Positions 23,332 to 33,367 are shown, counted from the stretch's first letter. The stretch is 64,000 nucleotides of DNA from JANWJE01 sp044326545 (GCA_044326545.1 JBIRBM010000004.1:76565-140564); one strand, 5' to 3'. The notes: a model not told the origin generated them from the sequence alone. Made by a program: numbers and translations.

Positions 23332-23757
23332 CTACATAATCAACAAGGCGAATACGAAAGCAAAAAGGGCAAAGGATTCAATAATCCCGATTGCTGCAAA
23401 ACACTTTCCATAGACACCCGGTGATTTTAGCGATGCTTGGATCCCCGTCGCACACATCTTTCCTTGATAAATCGAAGAAAAAGCAAAGGCCATTCCCGAA
23501 AAAATCCCAATCGCTATCGCTGAAATCGGCGACAAAGTTCCAGCTTGTATTGCCTTGCTCATCTGAAGCATCAATAGAAAGCCATAAATCACCTGCGAAG
23601 AGGGGGCAGCAGCCATTCCAATAAATTTACCATGTCCCTCTTCTGAACGGGCCATCGCCGCATGTGAAGCAGCTCCCGCTATCCAACACCCAACGCAACA
23701 TCCGATACAACTTAAGCCCAGTGCAATTGCCGGACCTACCATATTGAAATCCATCAT
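23332..23757 (-). CDS. atpK: V-type ATPase subunit K (membrane rotor ring)
   Basis: 141 residues with four membrane helices in two hairpins. The ion site is in the second hairpin, Glu127 (GIIESFALFAF). The first hairpin has APSSQVIYGF (Ser54, Gln55, Tyr58) and the second YQGKMCATGI (Gln98). These match, in order, the Thr64, Gln65, Tyr68, Gln110 and Glu139 ligands of the sodium-binding NtpK ring of Enterococcus hirae, with Thr replaced by Ser. Last gene of the V-ATPase operon. Start 23757 has AGGAG upstream. Confidence 0.95.
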   Translation of the reverse strand: MMDFNMVGPAIALGLSCIGCCVGCWIAGAASHAAMARSEEGHGKFIGMAAAPSSQVIYGFLLMLQMSKAIQAGTLSPISAIAIGIFSGMAFAFSSIYQGKMCATGIQASLKSPGVYGKCFAAIGIIESFALFAFVFALLIM

Positions 23758-23835
23758 GATTCTCTCCTAGTGAAGACGTTATGAGACTTTCTCTATCACT
23801 TTTTTTATTTCCTAAACTCAATTGACCAAAAAAGT

Positions 23836-25746
23836 CTACTCTCTTTTTAATAACTTAAGGGGTTGAAACTGCTTGCCGCCTCCTTCAAATGAATAGTGGT
23901 ACCATTCCAAAAAGTTAAGACGCAAACCATGGATAATCCCACTCATCGTTCCTAAGATGATATTCACAAAATGGGACACTAAAATCAGCAAAATCCCAAT
24001 GATTAAAGGCATGCCGCTTGCAATTTCATTGATTGTCGAACCGACAATCGCTCCTGCTAACCCCAGCGCATACAAACGTAAATAGGATAAGGTATCGGCA
24101 AAAACCTGGATTAACACCATGACCTCAAATATCCCCGTCCAACCATGACGAATGATTGACAAAATCCAGGCAACTCCAATCCCCGCTAACATTAATTGAA
24201 AGCCAAACGCCCCTCCTTTCATTAAATCAACTCCCCCAACATAATTAAGAAGACTCGGAGTCCCAAGATAGGAGGGAAAATAGAGGTAAGCTCCAACGAG
24301 AAAAGCCACCCATCCCATGTTCTGCCAGTTGCGAAGCGTATAGCGGATAAGAGATAACGTTAGGTGAACAACTCCAATAAACAGAGCAAGCTCAAACATC
24401 ACGTTATCGGTCAAACGATTAAGAATCAATGGCCCGGTCTTTGGATCGGGAGTAAAACTCACAAATTCGTGAGGATCATTCACCTCTTTTAGCTCGGGAT
24501 ATTTTCTGATCCAATCCTGCACAGCCGGATCGTGATGCTGTAAATAATAGGCAGCCCTTTTTTCAGCAAGCCACTGAACTAAAGAGATTTTTCGCAATGG
24601 ATTATCCAACGCAATTTGCATCCCAAAGAAAGAGGTCATTAAAGTTCCCCACACGACGCAACCAACACATAGCACGGTAAAAAGATTCAAGACTCGCTTC
24701 CCTGCACCTTTAAGATGTGGAAATTTATAGCGTAAAAACAGAGCTAAAGCCAAATAAATCAACCCATAGCCGGCATCACCGATAATAAAAGCAAAGAAAA
24801 GGGCAAAACCACCCAATACCCACATCGAGGGATCTTTATCTGTGATCGAGGGAGTATCATAAATATTGACAAGATCTTCCCCTAGCCGCCCCAGCCCATG
24901 ATTTTCTAAATAGGTCGGAACAACATCTGCTGACTCAATGGCCACCTCTTCCGAATAGACGTTTAAATTCCCTAAAATCTCTTTTAAAGATTCGACTTTG
25001 TTTGTAGGCACCCACCCCTCTACACCAAAAAGTTTTCCATCCATTGCTTGCTGAACATAAGTTTGTGCGTTGTATAAATGATAACGGTTCAGCTTTTCAA
25101 CTAACGCATGATGCAAAAATTCATTGTGTTTGGCATATTCTTTAAGAGCCTGCTCCGTTTGATGATATTCTGCTTGGATCTTCTCTTGACGCCTTTTTAA
25201 CTGACCCAGTGAATGATCAAACTTCATTTCAATCATCCGTTCATAAGAGACGGCTCTATCGTTGAAAGCAATGTAATAATCCAATCCATGATCAGAGGTG
25301 ACAAACACAAGATTTTCAGGCTGAGGATCTTCATCAAAAAGATTGGGGCGTGCGCAAAAAAATTGAATTTTACACTTTCCTTGTTTCTCTATGTAGCGGA
25401 TGTCATCAAATGAATAATCGCCAAATGCCTCAATCCGAGAGATCTCAAGCCGTGTTACACGGATTTCTTCTAGCAATTTTTCATTCTTTTCTTGCAAACC
25501 AAGAATTTCATCCACCACTTGATCAGCATCCAGGCTTATGTCATTTTCTTCTTGTTCCCTTAAAGGTAATCCACGCAAAACCCGAATAGATGCTGTGAGT
25601 CGGTGGACATCTTGAGGAATTTCCTTATGAAGGCTTTGGCTTGGATCGATAAAGTGAATAACGCCCCTATTCTGAGCTTCTTGAAAAAAAGCTTCTTTAT
25701 CCTCTTGTAATCCAATAAAAAGAAATTTGCGTACATCTTCGCGCAT
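23836..25746 (-). CDS. atpI: V-type ATPase subunit I (stator a-subunit)
   Basis: 636 residues. A cytoplasmic coiled-coil half (about 1-300) is followed by about seven membrane segments (WVLGGFALFFAFIIGDAGYG; VLMIQVFADTLSYLRLYALG region). The latter holds the essential Arg of the ion half-channel (SYLRLYALGLAGA). It forms the ion path against the K ring. Its start and the atpD stop share one base, so the two are translationally coupled. Confidence 0.94.
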   Translation of the reverse strand: MREDVRKFLFIGLQEDKEAFFQEAQNRGVIHFIDPSQSLHKEIPQDVHRLTASIRVLRGLPLREQEENDISLDADQVVDEILGLQEKNEKLLEEIRVTRLEISRIEAFGDYSFDDIRYIEKQGKCKIQFFCARPNLFDEDPQPENLVFVTSDHGLDYYIAFNDRAVSYERMIEMKFDHSLGQLKRRQEKIQAEYHQTEQALKEYAKHNEFLHHALVEKLNRYHLYNAQTYVQQAMDGKLFGVEGWVPTNKVESLKEILGNLNVYSEEVAIESADVVPTYLENHGLGRLGEDLVNIYDTPSITDKDPSMWVLGGFALFFAFIIGDAGYGLIYLALALFLRYKFPHLKGAGKRVLNLFTVLCVGCVVWGTLMTSFFGMQIALDNPLRKISLVQWLAEKRAAYYLQHHDPAVQDWIRKYPELKEVNDPHEFVSFTPDPKTGPLILNRLTDNVMFELALFIGVVHLTLSLIRYTLRNWQNMGWVAFLVGAYLYFPSYLGTPSLLNYVGGVDLMKGGAFGFQLMLAGIGVAWILSIIRHGWTGIFEVMVLIQVFADTLSYLRLYALGLAGAIVGSTINEIASGMPLIIGILLILVSHFVNIILGTMSGIIHGLRLNFLEWYHYSFEGGGKQFQPLKLLKRE

Positions 25747-26390
25747 TAGCTGCTCTCCTTTTCTTTCAGCCGCACAGAAGCTGCCGCTAATTTTCCCGCT
25801 TCAATCTTAGTCTTTGCCACTTTCGCTCGCGACACTGAAGCCAATTCCTGATCCCCTAAAAAAACCTTCACTTTTCGAATGTTATCAAGGGCGCGAGGAA
25901 TTAAAATTTTTTCAAATAAATTTACCCGAATTGAGACCTCGCGCCACTCTTTTTCTAGCGCTTCTCGTTGTTCATAAGCCACCTGAACATGCTCTCGGAG
26001 TGCGGTTAAATGACGCAATTCAACCACGGCTGCATCGACCCATGGAGGAGTTTCAAATAAATGATAGGTGAATTCTTCAAAATCAACCCCTTCAAAATAA
26101 GGGACCTCAACGCCTGCAATATTTTCGTAATGTTTGTGTAATTGCTTAATTTTAACAGCGTTAAGAGGATCAATTGTTGTCCTTGTTGTAAGGAGCGCGC
26201 TAAAAACATTCACTTGCTGCCGCTGAACCTCTAACTCCTCCTCCAATCGATGAATTTCATGGCGAACTTCATTCACTTCGGCTTGAAGCATCGCTTTTTT
26301 TAGCTGCAGTGTTGGCAAATACTTTTGGAGCTGAGCCAAATGCACCTGTTGGTTACGCAATTCATTTTTTGTCAGTTTAATTTCCGCCAC
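25746..26390 (-). CDS. atpD: V-type ATPase subunit D (central stalk)
   Basis: 214 residues, almost all helical: an N-terminal coiled coil (KLTKNELRNQQVHLAQLQKY) and a C-terminal one with KILIPRALDNIRKVKVFLGD, the family signature. It is the rotating shaft inside the AB hexamer. Same operon, 11 bases downstream of atpB. Confidence 0.94.
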   Translation of the reverse strand: MAEIKLTKNELRNQQVHLAQLQKYLPTLQLKKAMLQAEVNEVRHEIHRLEEELEVQRQQVNVFSALLTTRTTIDPLNAVKIKQLHKHYENIAGVEVPYFEGVDFEEFTYHLFETPPWVDAAVVELRHLTALREHVQVAYEQREALEKEWREVSIRVNLFEKILIPRALDNIRKVKVFLGDQELASVSRAKVAKTKIEAGKLAAASVRLKEKESS

Positions 26391-26401
26391 ACGCCACCTT
26401 T

Positions 26402-27715
26402 CTAAACAACTTGTGCTACTTTAGGCCAATATTTATTGACAAGACTTTGTTTAATTCCAACTTCACTTGGTTGAAAACACTCTGCCAGAGTCTCCCAGCC
26501 AAGATCTAAGGCTTGTTCCAAAGTGTAGTTCACCTCAAGATTCATCATCCGCTCTTCAAAAAGATGGGAAAACGCCAATAATTTTTCATCCCAGCGAGAC
26601 AATTTAAAACCCATCGATTGTCTTTCTCTTGCCTTCTTTGATTCAGCGTACAACCGAATCATCGCATTGGCTAAATCTCCATGATCTTCACGTGTTACTT
26701 TTCCTATGACAAGCTGCTTGAGACGCGACAGAGAACCAAAAGGATCAATCCGGCCATGATGCAAATAAAACTGTCCTTCTGTGATATATCCCGTATTATC
26801 AGGAACAGGGTGAGTGACATCGTCGCCCGGCATTGTCGTTACACCAATGATGGTAATGGATCCACTCCCTTCAATGGAGACAGCTTTTTCATAACGAGAA
26901 GCTAGATCGGAATAAAGAGAACCCGGATACCCCCGATTCGATGGAACTTGATCCATCGTAATGGCGATTTCTTTAATTGAATCTGCAAATGAGGTCATAT
27001 CGGTTAATAAAACCAGGACATTTTTTCCATCTGTGGCAAACCGCTCTGCGCAAGCCAACGCCATATCAGGAACTAATAAACACTCCACGGCCGGATCTGT
27101 TGCGCGATGGATAAACATCACGGTTTTATTCATTGTCCCGGCAGCTTCAGCATTATCAATAAAAGCTTGGTATTCTTTAAAGGTCAATCCCATTCCCCCT
27201 ATCACGACAACGTCAGCATCTGTTTGATTGGCTATACGCATCAACAACAGATTATAAGGCTCCCCTGCAACCGAAAAAATGGGGATTTTTTGAGATTTGA
27301 CAAGGCAATTAAACACATCGATCATGGGGATATTCGTTCTCACCATATCGCGAGGAACAATTCTTTTCACCGGATTGAAGGATGTCGAGGCTATGTTAAT
27401 CGCTTCACCTATAATCTCCGGACCCGCATCAACGGGTTTTCCTGCCCCATTCAATCTGCGGCCTAAAAGAGAGTCACCGTAAATGGCCTGCATCTGCCGA
27501 TTGAGAAAGGTCACCTTATCACCCGTCCATATTCCCCGGGTATTTTGGAAAACCTGAAGGGTGACTTGATTTCCATCAATGCGAAGAACAGAAGCATAGA
27601 CACTGCGTCCATCTCTTAAATCGATGCGCGCTAATTCTCCCAGTCCAACCCCCTCGGCAGCAACTGTGATTAAGTTTCCACGCATACTATTGATTCTATC
27701 GTACACAATCTTCAT
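26402..27715 (-). CDS. atpB: V-type ATPase subunit B (regulatory)
   Basis: 437 residues, the usual size. MIDVFNCLVKSQKIPIFSVA, TDMTSFADSIKEIAITMDQV and the PSNRGYPGSLYSDLASRYEK signature place it in the B subunit family. It lacks a true Walker A motif, as expected for the non-catalytic subunit. Alternates with subunit A in the hexamer. Confidence 0.95.
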   Translation of the reverse strand: MKIVYDRINSMRGNLITVAAEGVGLGELARIDLRDGRSVYASVLRIDGNQVTLQVFQNTRGIWTGDKVTFLNRQMQAIYGDSLLGRRLNGAGKPVDAGPEIIGEAINIASTSFNPVKRIVPRDMVRTNIPMIDVFNCLVKSQKIPIFSVAGEPYNLLLMRIANQTDADVVVIGGMGLTFKEYQAFIDNAEAAGTMNKTVMFIHRATDPAVECLLVPDMALACAERFATDGKNVLVLLTDMTSFADSIKEIAITMDQVPSNRGYPGSLYSDLASRYEKAVSIEGSGSITIIGVTTMPGDDVTHPVPDNTGYITEGQFYLHHGRIDPFGSLSRLKQLVIGKVTREDHGDLANAMIRLYAESKKARERQSMGFKLSRWDEKLLAFSHLFEERMMNLEVNYTLEQALDLGWETLAECFQPSEVGIKQSLVNKYWPKVAQVV

Positions 27716-27738
27716 GTCAATTGCTCTCCTGAGGAATC

Positions 27739-29526
27739 TTAAATTTGTTTTTGTGCTTGGTCAATCATCTGTTCAATAGCAGTAAACGCTGCACGATAAG
27801 TTTCTGATTGAAAAGGCATAAAGTTCATGTTTTTGATGTGGTTCTGCAATTGTAAAAAGAATTCACGGGCTTTGTCATGCGATGTAAAAGAGAACCCAGA
27901 GTCAAAAATACGATTGATTAAAACGAAAAGAGGAATTTGCCGCTTAAGGGGACAGTAAGCGTCTTCCTTATCAAAAGCATTTTGCTGCAAGTAGCTAAAA
28001 TCGTAAAGTTCGGCTTTGAGATAAAGGATCATATCACTTAATGCGGTCCCCTCTTCTCCGACAACCTCCATTCGTTTTCCAATCTCATTTCCTTGAAACA
28101 ATATGCGGCGTGATTTTTTCACCATTTCATCCCACCCTTCAATTTGGTGGCTTAATTCCTTCGATACAACATCAACGTATTTAGACCAAGAAATCAATGG
28201 ATCTATTGCGGGATAGCGGCGTGAATCGGACCGAGAACGAGAGAGCCCTAAAAAAGCACCAACAACAGAGAGGGTAGCCTGTGTCACAGGTTCTTCAAAG
28301 TTACCGCCAGCTGGAGAGACAGCCCCTCCAATTGTAATGGAACCCGGCTTTCCGTGACGCAGGGAGACAACCCCTGAGCGCTCATAAAATTCAGCAATAC
28401 GGGAAGCTAAATAGGCCGGGAACGCCTCTTCCCCGGGAATTTCTTCCAAGCGCCCAGACATTTCACGCAGCGCTTGCGCCCAGCGAGATGTGGAATCAGC
28501 CAATACTAAGACATCCAAGCCCATTTGGCGATAGTATTCTGCAATGGTAATGCCCATATAGATCGATGATTCTCGAGCAGCAACAGGCATTGAAGAGGTA
28601 TTGCAAATAATCACAGTTCGCTTCATTAATGTTTCACCAGAATGGGGATCGATCAAGTGAGGAAATTCTCTCAAGACTTCGACAACCTCGCCGGCCCTTT
28701 CACCGCAGGCAACAAACAACACAATATCAACCGAGGCATACTTAGACAAATGATGCTGCAGCACCGTTTTTCCGGCACCAAACGGCCCGGGAGTGCAAAA
28801 TGTTCCCCCCTTCATCAAAGGGAACTGAGTATCAATAATCCGCTCTCCGGTATCCATCATCTTTGTTGGCTTGATTTTCTCCCCTTGAAGCATCGCACTT
28901 TTAACCGGCCATTTTTGAACCATGGTAAAAGAGATCTCTTTTCCGAACTGATCCACTCCTTTAGCAACAACCGTGTCGATATTGTAAGAGCCAGATGGAA
29001 TCACCCATGTCAGCTTATAAATGCCATAACAGGAAAAAGGGATCATGATATGATGGAGGAAACGCCCCTCGTGTGTCGTCCCTATGCTATCACCTCTAAT
29101 CAATTCATCGCCTATTTTGGCCGCAGGTTCAAAATCCCAATGGCGGTTACGATCCAGGGCGTTTAGGTAAAGACCCCTTGGAAGAAAAAAACCGGCAATG
29201 TCTGCAACACTCACCAATGGATTTTGCAGACCATCAAAGATTGAACTTAATAAACCAGGGCCAAGCTCCGCTTCAAGCAAATCCCCTGTGAAATCAACAG
29301 AGCTATTTAATTTAATCCCTTTTGTGTCCTCAAAAACCTGAATTTTAGCTTCATTTCCTAAAATTTCAATGACTTCTGCTTTCAACTTCACACCATCTGA
29401 GTGGACCATTGCCACTTCTCCCTGCCGAATATTTCCTTCAAATTCGACTTGTAAAAGATTGCCAAATGCTTTAACAACGCGTCCTTTGGCAAACTCACTC
29501 TCTGGGGATTCAACCATTTGTTTCAT
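27739..29526 (-). CDS. atpA: V-type ATPase subunit A (catalytic)
   Basis: 595 residues. Walker A GPFGAGKT at 247-254, the A-subunit-specific insertion (about 110-200) and the ADSTSRWAQALREMSGRLEE signature region show the catalytic subunit. It hydrolyses or makes ATP coupled to ion flow. In Chlamydia this enzyme is thought to use imported host ATP to energise the membrane. The start overlaps the end of the DUF2764 gene by four bases. Confidence 0.96.
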   Translation of the reverse strand: MKQMVESPESEFAKGRVVKAFGNLLQVEFEGNIRQGEVAMVHSDGVKLKAEVIEILGNEAKIQVFEDTKGIKLNSSVDFTGDLLEAELGPGLLSSIFDGLQNPLVSVADIAGFFLPRGLYLNALDRNRHWDFEPAAKIGDELIRGDSIGTTHEGRFLHHIMIPFSCYGIYKLTWVIPSGSYNIDTVVAKGVDQFGKEISFTMVQKWPVKSAMLQGEKIKPTKMMDTGERIIDTQFPLMKGGTFCTPGPFGAGKTVLQHHLSKYASVDIVLFVACGERAGEVVEVLREFPHLIDPHSGETLMKRTVIICNTSSMPVAARESSIYMGITIAEYYRQMGLDVLVLADSTSRWAQALREMSGRLEEIPGEEAFPAYLASRIAEFYERSGVVSLRHGKPGSITIGGAVSPAGGNFEEPVTQATLSVVGAFLGLSRSRSDSRRYPAIDPLISWSKYVDVVSKELSHQIEGWDEMVKKSRRILFQGNEIGKRMEVVGEEGTALSDMILYLKAELYDFSYLQQNAFDKEDAYCPLKRQIPLFVLINRIFDSGFSFTSHDKAREFFLQLQNHIKNMNFMPFQSETYRAAFTAIEQMIDQAQKQI

Positions 29527-30305
29527 GCTCGTCCTACTATTATCTTATCGACAATTTGAATTCCTTTATCTTTGTCTAGCTCAAACCACTTTTCAACAAT
29601 CATGTACTGAACAAGGTAAGCTAGAATACGCTCAATCGAAAATGTATCGGCCATGTCAACCATATTTTCAACTTTCTCAAATCGGTATTGATCTAATGCC
29701 TTTTGCAGAGCCATGGCATTGTCTCCATCTTTATCAAATATCCCCTTAAGGTCCCGATATTTTTCAGGAGGCTCATATGTTGCAGACTGTTGCTGAGCCA
29801 GAAGCTGGGCGATCAAATCTTCTTCAGGGTCTTCGTATTGGAACTCAACATTTAAATCACGCCCTAGCTTCTTTGCTCTAAACGCCGTCATGACAAGACG
29901 CATTTCACGTTCAAAATGAAGATAGGAACGTAAAAAAGGGTCTTTGAGAGTTCCAGAACTTTGAAAGTATTTAGCTAATAAAAATGGAAAATGATGAAGG
30001 CGATCTTCGGTTTTGGCATATCGATCAACAAAATCATACACATAATCGGGCAATCCAGTCCGCATCACGAGAGCTTCGCCTATCTCAAAAAGAGAAAGCT
30101 TACCTCTTGGATCCAGCTCTTCTTCACGCCAAAAGGCACGTAAATTGAGAATGTCATAAAAACGGCGCAGAAGAAGCGTTTTTTCCAGATCTCTTTCCGT
30201 TAAATTATCAGAGAGTAAAATCTCCAGCCTCTCAAGAGAAATCTCGGGAGGGGCATCAAACGACAAAAGAGGAAGGAGCGTTCCAACAAAGTAATACTTC
30301 GCCAT
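29523..30305 (-). CDS. V-ATPase operon protein, DUF2764 (subunit C-like)
   Basis: 260 residues. Starts MAKYYFVGTLLPLLSFDAPP and is mostly helical and acidic, as in the DUF2764 protein found between atpE and atpA in Chlamydia (CT309). Its place in the operon corresponds to subunit C/AC39 in other V-type enzymes, so it probably links the central stalk to the membrane ring; that is inferred from position. Confidence 0.85.
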   Translation of the reverse strand: MAKYYFVGTLLPLLSFDAPPEISLERLEILLSDNLTERDLEKTLLLRRFYDILNLRAFWREEELDPRGKLSLFEIGEALVMRTGLPDYVYDFVDRYAKTEDRLHHFPFLLAKYFQSSGTLKDPFLRSYLHFEREMRLVMTAFRAKKLGRDLNVEFQYEDPEEDLIAQLLAQQQSATYEPPEKYRDLKGIFDKDGDNAMALQKALDQYRFEKVENMVDMADTFSIERILAYLVQYMIVEKWFELDKDKGIQIVDKIIVGRA

Positions 30306-30318
30306 CTAACCTCTTCTT

Positions 30319-30942
30319 TTAGCTGAAAATTAATTTACGAAAATCTTTGCGCATGTAATGGGCAAGAAGTTCTTTGATTGCGCCCTCAGTTAAATCGATG
30401 GTCATTTTTTTTCCGATCAATTTCACTTGAGCTCCGCCTCCAAACCCTCCCACTTCCAATGATTTTCCCTTTAAACGCTTCCGGACATTTTCGATTAAAA
30501 GAGCATTGACATCCTCTATTGATACAGCCCGGGGAATAATGGCTGAAAGATCGCTTGATAATCCATCTTTTTCCAGTGCTTTTACGATCGCATTAATCAA
30601 TTCGGCAATCACCTTAGGATCTGTCATCTCTTTTTCAAGAATATTTTGTAATTCCTCATTGAACAACTTGTGTTCAATTTCCTGACGCAATCCTTCAACT
30701 GTTTGTTTTGCAGCTTGTTGCAAAGAAGACTGGAAAACATTGCGCTCTTGCTCAATTTGCCCACGCGCTTGTTTGATCATCTGTTCAACGTGGTGCTCTC
30801 CTTCCGCTTTAATTGCATCGGCTTTTTTCCTTGCCTCTTCAATAATATGTTGAGCCTCTTTTTCGGCAGGCTCTAACGTATCATGACGCAATTTATCGCA
30901 GATTTTCTGGATTTTATCTTGTCCTTTTTCCAATGATCTCAT
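30319..30942 (-). CDS. atpE: V-type ATPase subunit E (peripheral stalk)
   Basis: 207 residues. A long N-terminal helix (EKEAQHIIEEARKKADAIKA) and a C-terminal globular domain end with GAIKELLAHYMRKDFRKLIF. Forms the stator stalk that holds the AB hexamer. First gene of the operon; its promoter should lie in 30943-31252. Confidence 0.93.
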   Translation of the reverse strand: MRSLEKGQDKIQKICDKLRHDTLEPAEKEAQHIIEEARKKADAIKAEGEHHVEQMIKQARGQIEQERNVFQSSLQQAAKQTVEGLRQEIEHKLFNEELQNILEKEMTDPKVIAELINAIVKALEKDGLSSDLSAIIPRAVSIEDVNALLIENVRKRLKGKSLEVGGFGGGAQVKLIGKKMTIDLTEGAIKELLAHYMRKDFRKLIFS

Positions 30943-31252
30943 GTCGTGCCACTCAAGATAAGGGGTTTTGACTCTCTCTTTGCTTCTCTTTCGCTCTTAA
31001 GATCGATCTATTTGATTCAATGGATCGCAATAAAGACCCTAAGGATCAAGATGAAGCATGTTTATTGATTATGCCGAACTTAAGAATCTGTTCGCTATCT
31101 ATGATCAGATTTTTAAGGTCTTTCGGTATAAACACGGCATTGTAACCTGAAGGAAGGTAATATTCAACTTAAAAATAAATGGTTATTTATGATAAGGTTT
31201 ATTCCTTGAAGTTTCCTAAAAAAAAAGTGATGACACTTGATGGAGAACGAAA
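30943..31252. other. Divergent region between V-ATPase operon and 31253 gene
   Basis: 310 bases that should contain promoters for both directions. I see a clear ribosome binding site (GGAGAACG) before 31253 but no consensus promoter pair that I would defend. Confidence 0.5.
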
Positions 31253-32065
31253 ATGAAGAAGATGTGTTGTGTTTTATTGACAACCAGTTGTTTTTTGACA
31301 TCCTCAATCAATGGACAATCCCTCCCTTTTAATAACCCTCAGGCAGTCAAAACTCTACGAGAGAAAGAAGAAGGAATCGTCAACTTTACTCCTCCAGCAG
31401 GCTGGATGCTCGCCGACCAAAACTCCTTACCTGGACGTGTGAGAACGATGGTTGTAGGAAAAGGACTCTCTAATTTTCCCCCTTCGCTTAACATAAGCTC
31501 TGAACCATACAAAGGAACCCTTAAACAATACCTTAAAACAGTCAAAAACATTAATACAGCACAAGGGTATGAATGGAAAGATCTTGGAACAATTCAAACC
31601 CAAGCCGGGCTTGCCAGCCTATCTCAAGTTGACACTAAAACTCAATGGGGGACCATCCGTCTCATGCATGTCATTTTGGTGAAAAACGACAATGTGTACA
31701 TTCTGACCGGATCTGCTTTAAAGGATGAATTCCCCACTTTTTATAAAGATTTTTTTAATGCGATGAAGTCATTAAAAGTGAATAAAGACATCTACGAAAC
31801 CGTGACAAATATTCAAGAACGCAATCAATTAAAAACCACTGTTGAGCGCTTTAAGAGAGAATTCGAACAACTTATTGAGATGAAAGAAAAAGAAAATCCT
31901 GGGATGAATCCCCAAGAGGTGCGTGAGGCTGTTTTCAAAAGCGATGATTTTCAAAACACGATGTGGAACCCTTTTAAAGAAGCGACGAAACAAAAATATG
32001 CCCATTTAGGACCTGAATGGCAATCTCTCTTTTTACAAAAAATAGAAAATGAGTTAAAAAATTAA
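31253..32065 (+). CDS. Secreted PsbP/DcrB-like protein
   Basis: 270 residues. Signal peptide at 1-22 (CCVLLTTSCFLTSSINGQ). The middle (about 40-185) looks like a PsbP/DcrB-type domain: VNFTPPAGWMLADQ, YLKTVKNINTAQGY, MHVILVKNDNVYILTGSA and FYKDFFNAMKSLKV. The last 80 residues are charged helices. It lies next to atpE, where Chlamydia has a conserved hypothetical gene (CT311); I infer, but cannot prove, that this is its counterpart. The CCVLLTTSC segment is not a good lipobox. Confidence 0.75.
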   Translation: MKKMCCVLLTTSCFLTSSINGQSLPFNNPQAVKTLREKEEGIVNFTPPAGWMLADQNSLPGRVRTMVVGKGLSNFPPSLNISSEPYKGTLKQYLKTVKNINTAQGYEWKDLGTIQTQAGLASLSQVDTKTQWGTIRLMHVILVKNDNVYILTGSALKDEFPTFYKDFFNAMKSLKVNKDIYETVTNIQERNQLKTTVERFKREFEQLIEMKEKENPGMNPQEVREAVFKSDDFQNTMWNPFKEATKQKYAHLGPEWQSLFLQKIENELKN

Positions 32066-32153
32066 ACCAATAACCCGCTGCACGCATAAAAACCTGAAGA
32101 CAGGTTCTAAAACCTCTGCCAAGCTCTAAAGACCTATCCCAAGGAGGATACTT

Positions 32154-32438
32154 ATGTCTATGCTCAAGAAAATGATCACGCTGTTTACCATCGCCGCACT
32201 CTTCGGATTATCCACACAGGAATTAGAAGCCATCGCTTATGTCACCGATACCGGAGGATATGCCTATGATGAATCACGCGCTGCAACAAATTTAGCTCCT
32301 GCCATTGCTCTAGGAACTGTCGCGATTGTCGGCATTATTGCCATTGCTGTACAAAATTCCCACGACCATTCTTCCTCCTCTTCCTCCTCTTCTTCTCGTG
32401 GAAGTTACCATGGACACTTTAGCACAAGCAGCTACTAA
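32154..32438 (+). CDS. Small secreted Ser/His-rich membrane protein
   Basis: 94 residues: signal peptide (about 1-26), a short linker, one membrane segment (LAPAIALGTVAIVGIIAIAV) and a low-complexity tail HDHSSSSSSSSSRGSYHGHF ending in aromatic residues. The layout is shared with the proteins at 37232 and 37767. Ribosome binding site AAGGAGG. Function unknown; probably anchored with its tail in the cytoplasm or periplasm. Confidence 0.75.
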   Translation: MSMLKKMITLFTIAALFGLSTQELEAIAYVTDTGGYAYDESRAATNLAPAIALGTVAIVGIIAIAVQNSHDHSSSSSSSSSRGSYHGHFSTSSY

Positions 32439-32475
32439 TAAGCGGTTCAACATCTATGATGTGGCTATTTTGCTC

Positions 32476-32531
32476 CTATAAATTGTCTAGGGCGTGTCAT
32501 CAATTGATGACACGCCCTAGACAATTTATAG
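32476..32531. repeat. Perfect 56-bp palindrome (AGGGCGTGTCATCAATTG family)
   Basis: A perfect palindrome centred between 32503 and 32504; each half contains TATAAATTGTCTAGGGCGTG and TCATCAA. It can fold into a 26-bp-plus hairpin. Located 38 bases after the stop of the 32154 gene, so it may terminate transcription. Shorter or longer relatives are at 5818, 46592, 54685 and 61540. Confidence 0.9.
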
Positions 32532-32609
32532 CACCAAAACAGCCCATCAAAGATATTGAAAAGATGTTTGTAAAGCGTGTCGAAAGTTTAAAATCAAGGA
32601 CCTCCTCCT

Positions 32610-33260
32610 TTGCTTAATAGAAATAATTCAAAACACTTGGTCCTCTTTTCTTTCTTCATTTTTCGACACATTGCCTCCATTTTCTCCCTAGTATTAATCG
32701 CTAGCTGTTCGACTCCTTCATGCCGAAAATGGGAAATCAATAAAATCATCACTCAAACGCCCTGTTTTAACGGAGTAAAACTCATATTGGAGCCCGACTC
32801 TGATTTTTCAAATTTAGAACTTGAGATGGTGCGTAATCGATCCGGTATTTGGTTTTATATCAATCTTCTCTTGCTTTCAGCGCCTCCCCAACAAAGCGAT
32901 CCTCACCGAACAACAATCACCATTTACTTTGAAGAACAAGAGCCTTGGATTGTACATCCCTATCTGTTAGAGGGTAGACAACGCCTACTTCTTCCCGGCA
33001 GCGTTGCGGACACTCTTATCCAAGCTCTAATTGAAGGACAATCGTTCACTATTCAAATTGGTAGAAGCTCAACTGCTGTAATACCAGACAATTTTATGAA
33101 ACTCTACCAGCAATTCATCGAACTTCCGATTGAAGAAATTGTTCCAAGCGGTCAGTCAGCTGAACGATCTAGACATTGGATTGATCTAGAGGAAACGCTT
33201 GATCAAATCAAGAGCTGGCCTCTTTTTTCCCTCACCGCGCCTTTCACAAGCTCTCTTTAA
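32610..33260 (+). CDS. Putative lipoprotein
   Basis: 216 residues from a TTG at 32610, with AAGGA nine bases upstream; no ATG fits. The hydrophobic leader ends in a lipobox-like LIASCS (about residues 29-34). The rest has no recognised domain; it contains IWFYINLLLLSAPPQQ and a beta-rich middle. With a lipobox Cys it would be a substrate of Lgt (15853). Family unknown. Confidence 0.7.
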   Translation: MLNRNNSKHLVLFSFFIFRHIASIFSLVLIASCSTPSCRKWEINKIITQTPCFNGVKLILEPDSDFSNLELEMVRNRSGIWFYINLLLLSAPPQQSDPHRTTITIYFEEQEPWIVHPYLLEGRQRLLLPGSVADTLIQALIEGQSFTIQIGRSSTAVIPDNFMKLYQQFIELPIEEIVPSGQSAERSRHWIDLEETLDQIKSWPLFSLTAPFTSSL

Positions 33261-33367
33261 GGGCGTGGTTCAGAATCTGTTTTTAAGACCCTGTCTCATA
33301 TACTCATTCAAGCTCAAGGTGCGAATGTAGGCTGCGTCAAAGGACTCGGGCTTGAATGAGCGCCTAT

